DNA of 64,000 bases from NCBI RefSeq assembly GCF_900115115.1, contig NZ_FOVI01000004.1, positions 1 through 64,000 on the forward strand. The letters are read 5' to 3'. A program made the position numbers and the translations under genes. This document shows positions 19,066 through 28,220 of the stretch, piece after piece. The DNA comes from Paenimyroides ummariense. GTDB lineage: Bacteria; Bacteroidota; Bacteroidia; Flavobacteriales; Flavobacteriaceae. The notes below the pieces were generated by a model. It did no database searches and was not told where the DNA came from. It saw nothing but the letters and a program-made list of their open reading frames with translations. Position 1 is the first letter of the stretch. Each line of letters starts with the position of its first letter.

Positions 19066-19099
19066 AATATTGTTATAAATCATTAAAACTTAAAAAACG

Positions 19100-19130
19100 C
19101 TTCCCCGCTACGCAAAGTCTCCCGACTTTG
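19100..19130. repeat. Intergenic hairpin, REP-like
   Basis: CCCCGCTACG followed by the palindrome CAAAGTC-TCCC-GACTTTG (19113-19130). It is GC-richer than its surroundings and has no T tract, so it is unlikely to be a terminator. The rest of the 232-bp gap before btuF shows no other gene and no riboswitch. Confidence 0.45.
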
Positions 19131-19270
19131 AGTAATAACTTTATAAACTAAGAATAGAAAAATAATTCAAATCGGGTCAGTAGCAAAGCAAATCTAATTC
19201 AGAGTATCAAGAAACCTTACTAAAATCGGCAATAATTAAACAGAAACTTCGAAAATACTTTTTGTTAAAC

Positions 19271-19278
19271 TATCTTTG
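19271..19278 (+). promoter_or_regulatory. -7 box of the ABC importer genes
   Basis: TATCTTTG, 19 bp upstream of the ATG at 19298, inside a false N-terminal extension of the frame. Confidence 0.6.
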
Positions 19279-19297
19279 CGCAACTAAAAGTGCAAAA

Positions 19298-20425
19298 ATG
19301 AATCTATCAAAATACGTATTGCTAACGGTTTTTATAGCTTTTGTAAGCTGTAAAAAAACAACTGAAACTACAACTGCAAAAGTTGAAAACAGCATTGAAT
19401 TCGCCAACGGATTAGAAATACACAATTACAACGATTTTGTTGTAATGAAGGTTACCAAACCTTGGCCAAATGCCACTAAAACGTTTACGTACGTTTGTGC
19501 AAAATCTAACAAAAACCTGCCAGACAGTTTGGCAAAATATACTTTTATACAAACGCCGGTTAAAAACTTGGTAGCAACATCAACCACACATATTTCTTCG
19601 ATTGTAGCTTTAAATGAAACCGACAAATTGGTTGGTTTTCCCAATTTAGATTACATTTCATCTGCCGATGTTCGACAAAAAATCGATGCCGAAAAAGTAA
19701 AAGAATTGTCTGATAAACACAGTTTGAATTTCGAAAAAACGGTCGATCTGCAACCACAATTAATCGTCGGATTGAGTATGGACAGTGAAACGGCGAAATT
19801 CAATCAGTTCGAAAAAGCTGGAATTCCCGTTTTATATAATGCCGATTGGGTGGAAACATCGCCTTTGGGAAAAGCAGAATGGGTAAAGTTTTTCGGCGTT
19901 TTGTTTGATCAGCAGCAAAAAGCCAACGAATATTTTAATAATATAGTTACAGAATACAACAACGCCAAAAAATTAGTTGGCAATGTAACGAATCGACCAA
20001 CCGTTTTGAGCGGAGCCATTTTTCAGGATGTTTGGTACGTTCCGCAAGGCGAAAGCTGGATGGCTGCCTTTATAAAAGATGCCGGAGGAAATTATTTGTG
20101 GAGTGATTCAAAAGGTACAGGAAGTTTGTCGTTATCGTTTGAAGCTGTTTTTGAAAAAGCAATGAACGGCGATGTTTGGATTGGTCCGGGCGAATTTACA
20201 ACGTTCGATCAAATGGTGGCAGCCAACAAGCATTATGGCAAATTTGCAGCGTTTCAAAACAAAAAAATCTATTCGTATTCTATCAAAAAAGGACCAACAG
20301 GCGGCTTGATTTTTTATGAAGATGCTCCTAATCGTCCGGATCTGGTTTTGAAAGATTTAATTTCGATCCTTCATCCAAATGTTTTACCAAACTACAAACC
20401 AGCATTTATTGAAGCCTTAAAATAA
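19298..20425 (+). CDS. ABC-importer substrate-binding lipoprotein, BtuF/FecB-like
   Basis: 375-aa lipoprotein (signal peptide and lipobox FIAFVSC-K) with the class III periplasmic binding fold typical of cobalamin and siderophore importers: TTHISSIVALNETDKLVGF, DLQPQLIVG, a long backbone helix, EWVKFFGVLFDQQQKANEYF, and the C-terminal lobe with GGNYLWSD and GPTGGL. It overlaps the permease gene (TAATG). Position 1.8 kb from the riboswitch-controlled btuB suggests corrinoid use, but the unit has its own promoter and no riboswitch, so an Fe-siderophore substrate remains possible. Start chosen at the lipoprotein Met. Confidence 0.8.
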   Translation: MNLSKYVLLTVFIAFVSCKKTTETTTAKVENSIEFANGLEIHNYNDFVVMKVTKPWPNATKTFTYVCAKSNKNLPDSLAKYTFIQTPVKNLVATSTTHISSIVALNETDKLVGFPNLDYISSADVRQKIDAEKVKELSDKHSLNFEKTVDLQPQLIVGLSMDSETAKFNQFEKAGIPVLYNADWVETSPLGKAEWVKFFGVLFDQQQKANEYFNNIVTEYNNAKKLVGNVTNRPTVLSGAIFQDVWYVPQGESWMAAFIKDAGGNYLWSDSKGTGSLSLSFEAVFEKAMNGDVWIGPGEFTTFDQMVAANKHYGKFAAFQNKKIYSYSIKKGPTGGLIFYEDAPNRPDLVLKDLISILHPNVLPNYKPAFIEALK

Positions 20426-21438
20426 TGTTTGCAAAATATTCCAAATATCATTTACTTTTTCTTGTATTGCTTGTAATTGCAGGGGTTTTAAACCTTGTAA
20501 TTGGATCGGTACGAATTCCTGTGACCGATGTTTTGGAAATTGTAAGCGGTAATTTTTCAGGAAAAGCAAGTTGGGAATATATTGTTTTAGAATACAGATT
20601 GCCTAAACTGGTAATTGCCTGTATTGTTGGTGCAGCACTTTCAATTGCCGGAATGATGATGCAAACGCTTTTTCAAAATCCAATGGCAGAACCTTATATT
20701 TTAGGTGTAAGTTCTGGTGCAAGTTTAGGGGTGGCAATCTGTATTTTAGGAAAAAGTCTGTTTTCACTAACACTGCAAAATTATCTTACTGGTAACCTTA
20801 CCATTATTCTTTTTGCTTTAGGCGGAAGTATTTTGGTAATGTTTATTATTTTAGGAATATCGCAACGCATAAAACAAATAGCTACGCTGTTAATTGTGGG
20901 GTTGATGTTCAGTAGTTTTACGAGTGCTTTTGTGAATGTTCTGGCTTATTTTTCAACCGCTGAAGAATTAAAGAAATTTACTTTTTGGAATTTAGGCAGT
21001 TTAGGAAACATTTCGTGGCAGCAGATTTCTTTTATTGTCCCTATTTTATGTGCAGCCTTGGCAGGATCTTTCTTACTGAACAAATCTTTAAACACGCTTT
21101 TAATGGGCGAAGGCTATGCCAGAAGCATGGGATTAAACATTAAAAAGACCAAGTTTTTAATCATCTTGGTAACCTGTATGTTGGTTGCGGTTTGTACCGC
21201 TTTTGTAGGACCAATTGCATTTATAGGATTGGCAGTTCCGCATATTACACGAATTATTTATAAAACCACCAATCATTTTCATTTGTTCACAGGCAACATC
21301 ATTATCGGAGCGTTAATTTTAATTACGTGCGATATTATATGTCAGTTACCCGGTGAACAGTTTGTGTTGCCGATAAATGCTGTAACTTCGATATTAGGTG
21401 CACCTTTGGTAATTTATTTAATTTTGAGAAACAGATAA
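20425..21438 (+). CDS. FecCD/BtuC-family ABC permease
   Basis: 337-aa integral membrane protein, about 10 TM segments. Family motifs: RLPKLVIACIVGAALSIAG, GMMMQTLFQNPMAEPYILGVSSGA, GLNIKKTKFLIILV (coupling region), FVGPIAFIGLAVPHITR, and the C-terminal GEQFVLPINAVTSILGAP. It is translationally coupled to the binding protein by a TAATG overlap. The ATPase (BtuD/FecE) is not in the window and must be supplied from elsewhere. Inner-membrane channel for B12 or siderophore, by family. Confidence 0.88.
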   Translation: MFAKYSKYHLLFLVLLVIAGVLNLVIGSVRIPVTDVLEIVSGNFSGKASWEYIVLEYRLPKLVIACIVGAALSIAGMMMQTLFQNPMAEPYILGVSSGASLGVAICILGKSLFSLTLQNYLTGNLTIILFALGGSILVMFIILGISQRIKQIATLLIVGLMFSSFTSAFVNVLAYFSTAEELKKFTFWNLGSLGNISWQQISFIVPILCAALAGSFLLNKSLNTLLMGEGYARSMGLNIKKTKFLIILVTCMLVAVCTAFVGPIAFIGLAVPHITRIIYKTTNHFHLFTGNIIIGALILITCDIICQLPGEQFVLPINAVTSILGAPLVIYLILRNR

Positions 21439-21443
21439 ACATA

Positions 21444-21471
21444 AAAAAAGCAAGTATTTACTTGCTTTTTT
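21444..21471. terminator. Bidirectional terminator shared by btuC-like gene and usp gene
   Basis: AAAAAAGCAAGTA / TACTTGCTTTTTT. It lies 6 bp after the permease stop and contains the stop codon and last codons of the convergent usp gene (21458). Confidence 0.85.
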
Positions 21472-22306
21472 GTTCTTTTAAAACCAATACGGGAACATCG
21501 GCATGATACGATAATTGTTTACTTAAACTGGTTGTAAAAATCTTTTCGAAAAAGTTTAAATGGCGTTTCACAATGCACATAACATCAATTAACTGATCAT
21601 CTATAAAAAAGAAAACACTTTCGTCTAATTTTTCATTCAAAACGGTATGAAATGTAACATTTTCATCGTTAAATTCTTCTTTCCAACTGTTTAAAACTTG
21701 CATAGCATCTGGGTTTTCTTTACGTAAAACATGCAACACTTTTACATCGGCATTTAAAGATTGTGCAATCTTAATTATCTGATGCAATCCAGGTTTATCA
21801 CTATCGCGAAGCATTGTTGCAAATCCAAAATTGTTCAAGCGTTTAAATTCAGCTTTTCGTGGAACGCTTAAAATCGGAATATCAACATTTTCCATTACAT
21901 GAACGGTGTTCGATCCGAGTAATTTCTTCTCAAATCCGGAATTTCCATTTGTTCCCATCACAATAAAATCGATATTTTCATCGCGAATAATTTTGTGAAG
22001 AATCGAAAGCATAATTCCTTCCTCAAAAATAAAAGTCAGTTTAATATCGCCACAATTGTGATCCTCAGCAATACTCCTCAATTTAGGAACTTGTTTCTTA
22101 TAATTTTCGAAATTATTCAGTTCAATAGAATTATATACGTTCTGAATCAGTTCTGGCTGTCCGGCAGAAGTCGTAGAAATAACAGGCATTTCGTAGGTAT
22201 TCAAAACATAAATTTCAGCATCAATACTTTTGGCAAGTTTTAATGCGTAAACCAGTGCATTATTTGCGGTTTCTGAAAAATCGGTTGGGAAAAGAATCTT
22301 TTTCAT
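21458..22306 (-). CDS. Universal stress protein with tandem Usp domains
   Basis: 282 aa from the Met that starts the family sequence MKKILFPTDFSETANNAL; the frame extends 26 codons further but that part is not conserved in character. Domain 1 (about 1-145) carries the ATP-loop-like GTNGNSGFEKKLLGSNTVHVM; domain 2 (about 150-280) is more diverged, ending KQLSYHADVPVLVL. Soluble. Likely a stress-response protein; ligand unknown. Convergent with the importer genes. Confidence 0.85.
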   Translation of the reverse strand: MKKILFPTDFSETANNALVYALKLAKSIDAEIYVLNTYEMPVISTTSAGQPELIQNVYNSIELNNFENYKKQVPKLRSIAEDHNCGDIKLTFIFEEGIMLSILHKIIRDENIDFIVMGTNGNSGFEKKLLGSNTVHVMENVDIPILSVPRKAEFKRLNNFGFATMLRDSDKPGLHQIIKIAQSLNADVKVLHVLRKENPDAMQVLNSWKEEFNDENVTFHTVLNEKLDESVFFFIDDQLIDVMCIVKRHLNFFEKIFTTSLSKQLSYHADVPVLVLKEQKSK

Positions 22307-22426
22307 AATATTAGGCTGTTGGTTTGTTGCTATTAAATTACGAAAAATTAAATGATTGTAAAAAAATATGGACTTTTTTTTCAAACACAGCTACTTTTAA
22401 AATTAGCAGGATTTATAAAGTTGGCG

Positions 22427-22434
22427 TAAATTTG
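22427..22434 (+). promoter_or_regulatory. -7 box of mnmE
   Basis: TAAATTTG, 18 bp upstream of the ATG at 22453. Confidence 0.5.
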
Positions 22435-22452
22435 TGTTTCAATTTTTAGTTT

Positions 22453-23853
22453 ATGATTTTAAGCGAAACAATAGTAGCACTAGCTTCGGCATCGGGCGCA
22501 GGTGCTGTAGCATTAATCCGCGTTTCAGGACCACAAGCAATTGATTTGGTTGCTGATGTTTTTCAGCCTGTAAAAAATAAAGATTTGCGCAAACAGAAAA
22601 CGCATACGCTGCATTTGGGTTTTATTAAAGACGATGAAAAAATCATTGACCAGGTACTGGTATCGCTTTTTAAAGGGAATAATTCTTATACAGGTGAACC
22701 TACTGTTGAAATTTCGTGCCACGGATCTACTTTTATCCAACAACAAATCATACAACTTTTATTGAGAAAAGGTTGCAGAATGGCAACTGCCGGCGAATTT
22801 ACCATGCGATCGTTTTTAAATGGAAAAATGGATCTTTCGCAAGCCGAAGCCGTTGCCGATTTAATTGCATCAGACAACGAAGCATCGCACCAAATAGCTA
22901 TGCAGCAAATGCGCGGTGGTTTCAGTAACGAAATTGCTAAACTGCGTGAAGAACTTTTGAATTTTGCTTCTCTGATTGAATTGGAATTGGATTTTTCTGA
23001 AGAAGATGTGGAGTTTGCCGATCGTACTGCATTTCGAGATCTTGTAAACAGAATTCAGTTTGTTTTAAAACGATTGATAGATTCGTTTGCGGTAGGAAAC
23101 GTGATTAAAAATGGTATTCCGGTAGCGATTGTGGGCGAACCAAATGTCGGAAAATCGACCCTTTTAAACGCTTTGTTGAACGAAGAACGTGCCATAGTTT
23201 CAGACATTGCCGGAACTACTCGTGATACAATTGAAGATGAATTGGTTATTGATGGTATTGGATTTCGATTTATTGATACTGCCGGCATTCGCGAAACAAA
23301 AGATGTGGTAGAAAGTATCGGAATCCAAAAAACGTTTGAAAAGATTGAACAATCTCAAGTCATTTTATACTTGTTTGAAAGTTTAAAGTTTAAAGTTCAA
23401 AGTTCGGAATACATCATAGAAATTGAAAAGATCAAAAATCAATTTCCACTGAAACCTTTAGTTGTAGTTATAAACAAAATAGATTTACTTTCTGAAACGG
23501 AGATATTAAATATCAAAAAACAACTTGAAACGTTAAATGTAAAACTTGAAACCATATCTGCAAAAAATAAAGAAGGAATTGATACCTTGAAAAAACAGCT
23601 GATTAGTTTTGTAAATACTGGTGCACTTCGCAATAACGAAACCATTGTAACCAATACGCGTCATTATGATTCGCTAATAAAGGCTTTAGAGGAAATTCAG
23701 AAAGTACAATACGGTTTAGATACAAATATTTCAGCCGATTTAATGGCAATTGATATTCGCCAGGCATTATATTATTTTGGTGAAATTACTGGTCAAGTAA
23801 CAAACGATGAATTGTTAGGAAATATTTTTGCTAATTTTTGTATCGGAAAGTAA
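22453..23853 (+). CDS. mnmE: tRNA uridine-5-carboxymethylaminomethyl modification GTPase
   Basis: 466 aa. Partner of MnmG in making (c)mnm5U at the wobble position of tRNAs. Domains: N-terminal tetrahydrofolate-binding domain (about 1-118), helical domain, Ras-like G domain with G1 GEPNVGKST (228-236), DIAGTTRDT and NKIDLL, and the C-terminal Cys motif FCIGK. Residues 310-320 (SLKFKVQSSEY), between the G3 and G4 motifs, are encoded by a microrepeat of GTTTAAAG/GTTCAAAG units that looks like intergenic repeat DNA; the frame stays open. Monocistronic. Confidence 0.95.
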   Translation: MILSETIVALASASGAGAVALIRVSGPQAIDLVADVFQPVKNKDLRKQKTHTLHLGFIKDDEKIIDQVLVSLFKGNNSYTGEPTVEISCHGSTFIQQQIIQLLLRKGCRMATAGEFTMRSFLNGKMDLSQAEAVADLIASDNEASHQIAMQQMRGGFSNEIAKLREELLNFASLIELELDFSEEDVEFADRTAFRDLVNRIQFVLKRLIDSFAVGNVIKNGIPVAIVGEPNVGKSTLLNALLNEERAIVSDIAGTTRDTIEDELVIDGIGFRFIDTAGIRETKDVVESIGIQKTFEKIEQSQVILYLFESLKFKVQSSEYIIEIEKIKNQFPLKPLVVVINKIDLLSETEILNIKKQLETLNVKLETISAKNKEGIDTLKKQLISFVNTGALRNNETIVTNTRHYDSLIKALEEIQKVQYGLDTNISADLMAIDIRQALYYFGEITGQVTNDELLGNIFANFCIGK

Positions 23854-23948
23854 TCTTTAAATTTTATGATTTAAATTTAAATAAAACCTTGCTACTTAAA
23901 TTTAGTTTACTATTTTCATACAATTATGAAAGTAACTTTAAAACATAA

Positions 23949-25436
23949 ATGATCAACCACTACGTTGTTTTAGAAATTCCGAATTTTTCAGATCAGACGG
24001 TTATAAAAAAGGCATACCGAAAGTTGTCTAAAAAATACCATCCCGATGTGAACAAAGATCCGTTTGCGAATTCGTATTTTTTAAAAATAAACGAAGCGTA
24101 CGATTTTTTAATAGACGAAAACAAGCGTTTGTTATTGCATCAGTTTTTATATTTTCATGAAGTTTCTAAAGCAACAAACAATAATCATCAAACTCAATAT
24201 CAAGATAAGTACACACAAAATCCACAACAAAATTCGGTTCAAGTAGAACCTGTTATCCATTTTTTTTCTGCCGATAAAAAACAATTTGTTTTAAACGATC
24301 ATATTTTACTGCAATGGAATGTGAGCCATTGCAAATCAGTCAATATAAATGTTTTTGGAGCTGTTTCTTTTTCTGGCACGCATTATTTAAAAATTGATCA
24401 TTTTGCAGAAGAAATCTTTGTTTTAATGACCGTTGTTGGTTTAAACGATAAAGAATACAAGTATCAAATCAAGTTACAATACAGCAATAAAAATCCTGCT
24501 AAAAAAGCTTTTCAAAAGATAAAATCTCAATATCCTGATGCTGATGAAATCCATTTTAAAAAGGAAACTTTTTTTGGTTTACATGCTCGAATAAATAAAA
24601 ACGAGTTTAAAAACCGAATGATTCTTTTAGGGTCGTTATTTTTTATTTTAACCACTTTATTTTTCACAATTGCTGCAAATACACTGGTTTTCTTAATACT
24701 ACTTTTGCTTTTTTGGATTATTTTTAGTCAGTGTTACAAACGCATGCACGATACCACAAAGTATAAAAACAAAGTCGGGTTATTGCTAATTCCTTTTTAT
24801 AATTTATTGATAGTTAGTGAATTATTTGTTTTAGATAGTGAATCGGATGTTAATGAATTTGGAATGGTTCCTCAAAAATCGACCAATAGTTTTAAAAACT
24901 GGATTGTAAACGGATTGAAACTTTTAAACCAACAGTTAACGCTTTTACATAAAATTTCTATGGGTAGTTTTTTACTTTTAGTTGTTTTAGTACTCTTCAA
25001 AAGCATCAACACCTATCAAGAAACTCCGGTAAATCTTACATCATATTACATTGAAACAGCCAGACCAACCACAAACGGAAGTGTAAACAGAGATTATTTC
25101 TTGGTTTTTAACGATAAGATTTCTGTAAATGTATCCGAAAATTATTTTAACGAAATTGTTTACCGACAAAAATTCGATACCTACAAAATCGCTTTAAATA
25201 ACAATAATGTAGAATACATCCGATTGATCGATTCTAAAAACAACAATACCGAACGGTTGAATTTTGGTGTGCTGCAAAGCAATAATCCGTTGCTATTAAT
25301 TACTTTTTTGCTGTTTTTAAGTCAGTTGTATGTTTGGCGGAATCTTAAAGCAGCTGCCGAATTAAAGTTTGCCAACGGATACATGGTTTTTGTTACAATT
25401 GTTTATCTGTACGGCATTTTTGTGGCACTATTTTAA
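23949..25436 (+). CDS. J-domain membrane protein with DUF805-like segment
   Basis: 495 aa, an unusual fusion. Residues 1-68 form a J domain with the HPD motif at 31-33, implying DnaK stimulation. Residues 100-180 look beta-sandwich-like (IHFFSADKKQFVLNDHILLQWNV). Residues 205-310 resemble DUF805: FFGLHARINKNEFKNRM, two TM helices (223-241, 243-260), RMHD (265-268), IPFYNLL (282-288) and DVNEFGMVPQ. A further TM at about 337-352, a soluble segment, and two C-terminal TMs (447-463, 476-495) follow. Not Hsp40 type I-III; no zinc finger. Role unknown, presumably membrane-tethered chaperone recruitment. Confidence 0.7.
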   Translation: MINHYVVLEIPNFSDQTVIKKAYRKLSKKYHPDVNKDPFANSYFLKINEAYDFLIDENKRLLLHQFLYFHEVSKATNNNHQTQYQDKYTQNPQQNSVQVEPVIHFFSADKKQFVLNDHILLQWNVSHCKSVNINVFGAVSFSGTHYLKIDHFAEEIFVLMTVVGLNDKEYKYQIKLQYSNKNPAKKAFQKIKSQYPDADEIHFKKETFFGLHARINKNEFKNRMILLGSLFFILTTLFFTIAANTLVFLILLLLFWIIFSQCYKRMHDTTKYKNKVGLLLIPFYNLLIVSELFVLDSESDVNEFGMVPQKSTNSFKNWIVNGLKLLNQQLTLLHKISMGSFLLLVVLVLFKSINTYQETPVNLTSYYIETARPTTNGSVNRDYFLVFNDKISVNVSENYFNEIVYRQKFDTYKIALNNNNVEYIRLIDSKNNNTERLNFGVLQSNNPLLLITFLLFLSQLYVWRNLKAAAELKFANGYMVFVTIVYLYGIFVALF

Positions 25437-25506
25437 ATTTTTCGCTATATTTATGGTACTTACAAAATTCTAATTAAATTTTAATTACCGTTGATTCGGT
25501 AAATTT

Positions 25507-25514
25507 TATTTTTG
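25507..25514 (+). promoter_or_regulatory. -7 box of the two-component operon
   Basis: TATTTTTG, 18 bp before the ATG at 25533. Confidence 0.55.
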
Positions 25515-25532
25515 CAAATTATAGCTAAAACA

Positions 25533-26231
25533 ATGAGTACCATATTAATAATTGAAGATGAACAGCACGTTGCCGACTTGATTAAGCAGAGTTTGGAAGA
25601 AGAAGGTTATAATGTGCTGCATGCTGCCGATGGGTTGAAGGGAATTGAATTAATAAAATCCGAAAATATTCAGTTGGTAATATTAGATATTTTATTGCCA
25701 AAAATGAACGGCTTGGAAGTTTGCAGACAAATTCGTAATGATGGTTATACCGATCTTCCTGTATTGATTTTAACGGCTTTGGGCAGTGCAGAGAATATTG
25801 TTTTAGGATTTGATACTGGTGCCGATGATTATTTGGCAAAACCTTTTAAGTTGATTGAATTGAAAGCCCGAATTAAAAATCTTTTAAGACGAAGCGAGTT
25901 TTTTGATGCAAACGGAACGGTGATTAATGATATTTATAAATTTGCCGATTTAGAACTGAACGATTACACTAAAAAAGTTACTCGTAATAACAATGAAATC
26001 TCGTTAACATCTACGGAATACCGATTGTTGTTAGAGTTTATGAAAAATCCTACAAAGGTTTTAAATCGGGGTGATTTATTAGATAACGTTTGGGGAATTA
26101 ATTTTGACAATGGTACCAACGTGGTTGATGTTTATGTTAATTATCTGCGTAAAAAACTAGATAAATTCGGCGATAAAAAATTAATTCATACTGTTACCGG
26201 TATGGGATATGTTTTAAAAAACGACGCATGA
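25533..26231 (+). CDS. OmpR-family response regulator
   Basis: 232 aa. Receiver domain (about 1-120) with the phospho-acceptor Asp in VILDILLPKMNG, conserved Thr/Ala in LILTALGS and Lys in YLAKPF; winged-helix DNA-binding domain (about 135-232) with SLTSTEYRLLLEFMKNP and VVDVYVNYLRKKL. It overlaps the kinase gene by 4 bp (ATGA). Start at MSTILIIEDEQ because the upstream TTG lies at the -7 box. Targets probably include the three genes that follow the kinase. Confidence 0.92.
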   Translation: MSTILIIEDEQHVADLIKQSLEEEGYNVLHAADGLKGIELIKSENIQLVILDILLPKMNGLEVCRQIRNDGYTDLPVLILTALGSAENIVLGFDTGADDYLAKPFKLIELKARIKNLLRRSEFFDANGTVINDIYKFADLELNDYTKKVTRNNNEISLTSTEYRLLLEFMKNPTKVLNRGDLLDNVWGINFDNGTNVVDVYVNYLRKKLDKFGDKKLIHTVTGMGYVLKNDA

Positions 26232-27604
26232 AAACATATAGCAAAACCGTACTAACCATTGTATCAATTTTTGTTGTTTACACCTTAATTTTTACAGGAT
26301 ACATTTATTATTCGTTTTCTAATTTTGCTTTCGAAGATTTCTACAAACGATTAGATTTAAGAGCGGGAACCATTGCAACAATGAAATTGGGCGAACCTGA
26401 AGAATCATTAAAAGTTAAGGAAACGTATGAGAATTTTTTAGAAAATCTGCCTAAACAGAAATATTATATTTTTCCTGTTGAAAATAATCAGATTGTAGGC
26501 GAAATTCCGCAAGAAGTTCCTTCAAAAGTGGTTCGGAATACTTTAAAAAGCAAAGCGTTTAATTATAATGATGCCGATTTATTCTACAGCGGATTAATTT
26601 ATGAAGATGCCGAAAAGGAAAAATATGTTGTGGTGGTTTCGGCAGAAAATTACTTTTACAGCCATCACATTATTTACCTTCGAAATTTATTGATTACATC
26701 GTTACTTTTTTCGCTACTGCTAATTTTTGTGATTTCTCATTTCGTGTTGCGAACCTTGATACGACCTGTAAAATCGATCATAAAAGATGTAAATAAAATT
26801 GGGTCAGAAAATTTACACCTTCGGTTGGAAGTTTCCGATGCAAAACATAAAGATCCAATCAGCGAACTAAAATATACCTTTAATGATATGTTGAATCGCA
26901 TTGAAACTTCGTTTGAAACCCAGAAGAATTTCATTAGCAACGCATCACACGAATTAAACACGCCATTAACATCAATAATAGGTGAGGCTGACCTTATTCT
27001 TTCTAAAGAGCGATCTATTCCCGAATACGAAAAAGCACTGACAAATATTTTGTTGGAAGCCGAAAAATTAGAGGAAAAAACCAAAGCACTGCTTTTCTTA
27101 GCTCGAACCGGTTATACCGAAAATACCAAACGTTTTGATAAAGTACGTGTTGATGAATTGTTGATGGAAGTTCAGCAAAATCTTTCAAGAGTAAATAAAA
27201 ACCTTAAAATTAAAATGGATTTTAGCTTGCTACCCGAAAGTCCAGAAAAATTAAAGATTAAAGGAAACTCACAATTGCTACACCTGGCAATTTCAAACAT
27301 TATATCAAATGCCAGCAAATATTCAGACAATAACGAGGTTTATCTGGCATTGGGCGCTACCGAGCAATCTGTTGTAATCATTATTAAAGACAAAGGTATC
27401 GGTATTCCGGAATCGGAAATGCCTTATATTTTCGATCCTTATTTCAGAGCATCAAATACCTTTAATTATGAAGGTTACGGTATTGGCTTGCCTCTAAGTC
27501 GAAACATTATTAAAATGCACAATGGCGAGTTGCTGATAAAATCTGTCGAAAAAAGCGGTACAACCGTACAAATTATTTTGCCAACCGGAAACTACAAATT
27601 GTAA
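26228..27604 (+). CDS. Sensor histidine kinase (HAMP, HisKA, HATPase)
   Basis: 458 aa. TM1 about 9-29, periplasmic sensor loop of about 125 residues without a named domain, TM2 about 155-177, HAMP, dimerisation/phosphoacceptor box SNASHELNTPLTSIIGE, N box NIISNASKYS, and G boxes DKGIGIPESEMPYIFDPYFR and YGIGLPLS. Classical CusS/RprX-like kinase paired with the overlapping OmpR regulator. Signal unknown. Confidence 0.93.
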   Translation: MKTYSKTVLTIVSIFVVYTLIFTGYIYYSFSNFAFEDFYKRLDLRAGTIATMKLGEPEESLKVKETYENFLENLPKQKYYIFPVENNQIVGEIPQEVPSKVVRNTLKSKAFNYNDADLFYSGLIYEDAEKEKYVVVVSAENYFYSHHIIYLRNLLITSLLFSLLLIFVISHFVLRTLIRPVKSIIKDVNKIGSENLHLRLEVSDAKHKDPISELKYTFNDMLNRIETSFETQKNFISNASHELNTPLTSIIGEADLILSKERSIPEYEKALTNILLEAEKLEEKTKALLFLARTGYTENTKRFDKVRVDELLMEVQQNLSRVNKNLKIKMDFSLLPESPEKLKIKGNSQLLHLAISNIISNASKYSDNNEVYLALGATEQSVVIIIKDKGIGIPESEMPYIFDPYFRASNTFNYEGYGIGLPLSRNIIKMHNGELLIKSVEKSGTTVQIILPTGNYKL

Positions 27605-27713
27605 TTTTAATCAAATTCTAATAACTGGCTTATTTTCTAATAACTTTATAATTTCATTCTAAAATCCTTCTAATACTGTTGGTCGTAATTTTGTTTTAAA
27701 CATTATGTGAATT

Positions 27714-28220
27714 ATGAGCGCAGTAAAAAAAGTATTGATTCCTACCGATTTCAATGTTAAATCGTTAAATGTATTGTTAGAATTTTTAAGAAGAAACCCT
27801 AACGACCAATTCGAAGTTATTTTGGCGCATGGTTATGATATGTCTTATTCTTTCAGAGATCTATTGTTTTATTCTGAATACAAAATTCTTAAAAAAATAC
27901 AATCCGAAGAGTTTCGTGAATCGTGTAAATTAATCGAAAACACGTATCAGTCTAAAATTACAAAATTAAAATTCAGCATTTTAACCGGCAGCACCAAGCG
28001 CTATGTTAAAAATTATGTTGAAGCTAATAATATTGATTGTATTGTTTGCTGTAACGATTACAAAATGAAGTTTAAATCAAGAGACAGTTTCAACTTACTG
28101 CCTTATTTAAAAGCCACAAAAGTTGAAATAATTAATATTGAAAACACACAGAATGTCGTATCAGAGTTGGAACATTCAGAACAACTTGCCGATATCTTTT
28201 TATCAAGCGTAGAACAATGA
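27714..28220 (+). CDS. Usp-like protein, single diverged domain
   Basis: 168 aa. The N terminus VKKVLIPTDFNVKSLNVLLEFL matches the start of universal stress proteins, and ILAHGYDMSYSFRDLL fits the second strand, but the ATP-binding G-2x-G-9x-G loop of UspA is not visible. It follows the kinase after 109 bp and overlaps the next gene by 4 bp. Probably a ligand-binding or signalling member of the two-component cassette; function unknown. Confidence 0.65.
   Translation: MSAVKKVLIPTDFNVKSLNVLLEFLRRNPNDQFEVILAHGYDMSYSFRDLLFYSEYKILKKIQSEEFRESCKLIENTYQSKITKLKFSILTGSTKRYVKNYVEANNIDCIVCCNDYKMKFKSRDSFNLLPYLKATKVEIINIENTQNVVSELEHSEQLADIFLSSVEQ

Noticed and set aside
19066-19297. Second cobalamin riboswitch before the BtuF-like gene
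   Set aside because: None of the B12-box blocks (GCCACT, GCAACTGTAA, GGGAAGG) occurs there on either strand.
22307-22384. 26-codon N-terminal extension of the Usp protein
   Set aside because: Usp family sequence begins at MKKILFPTDF; the extension has no conserved character.
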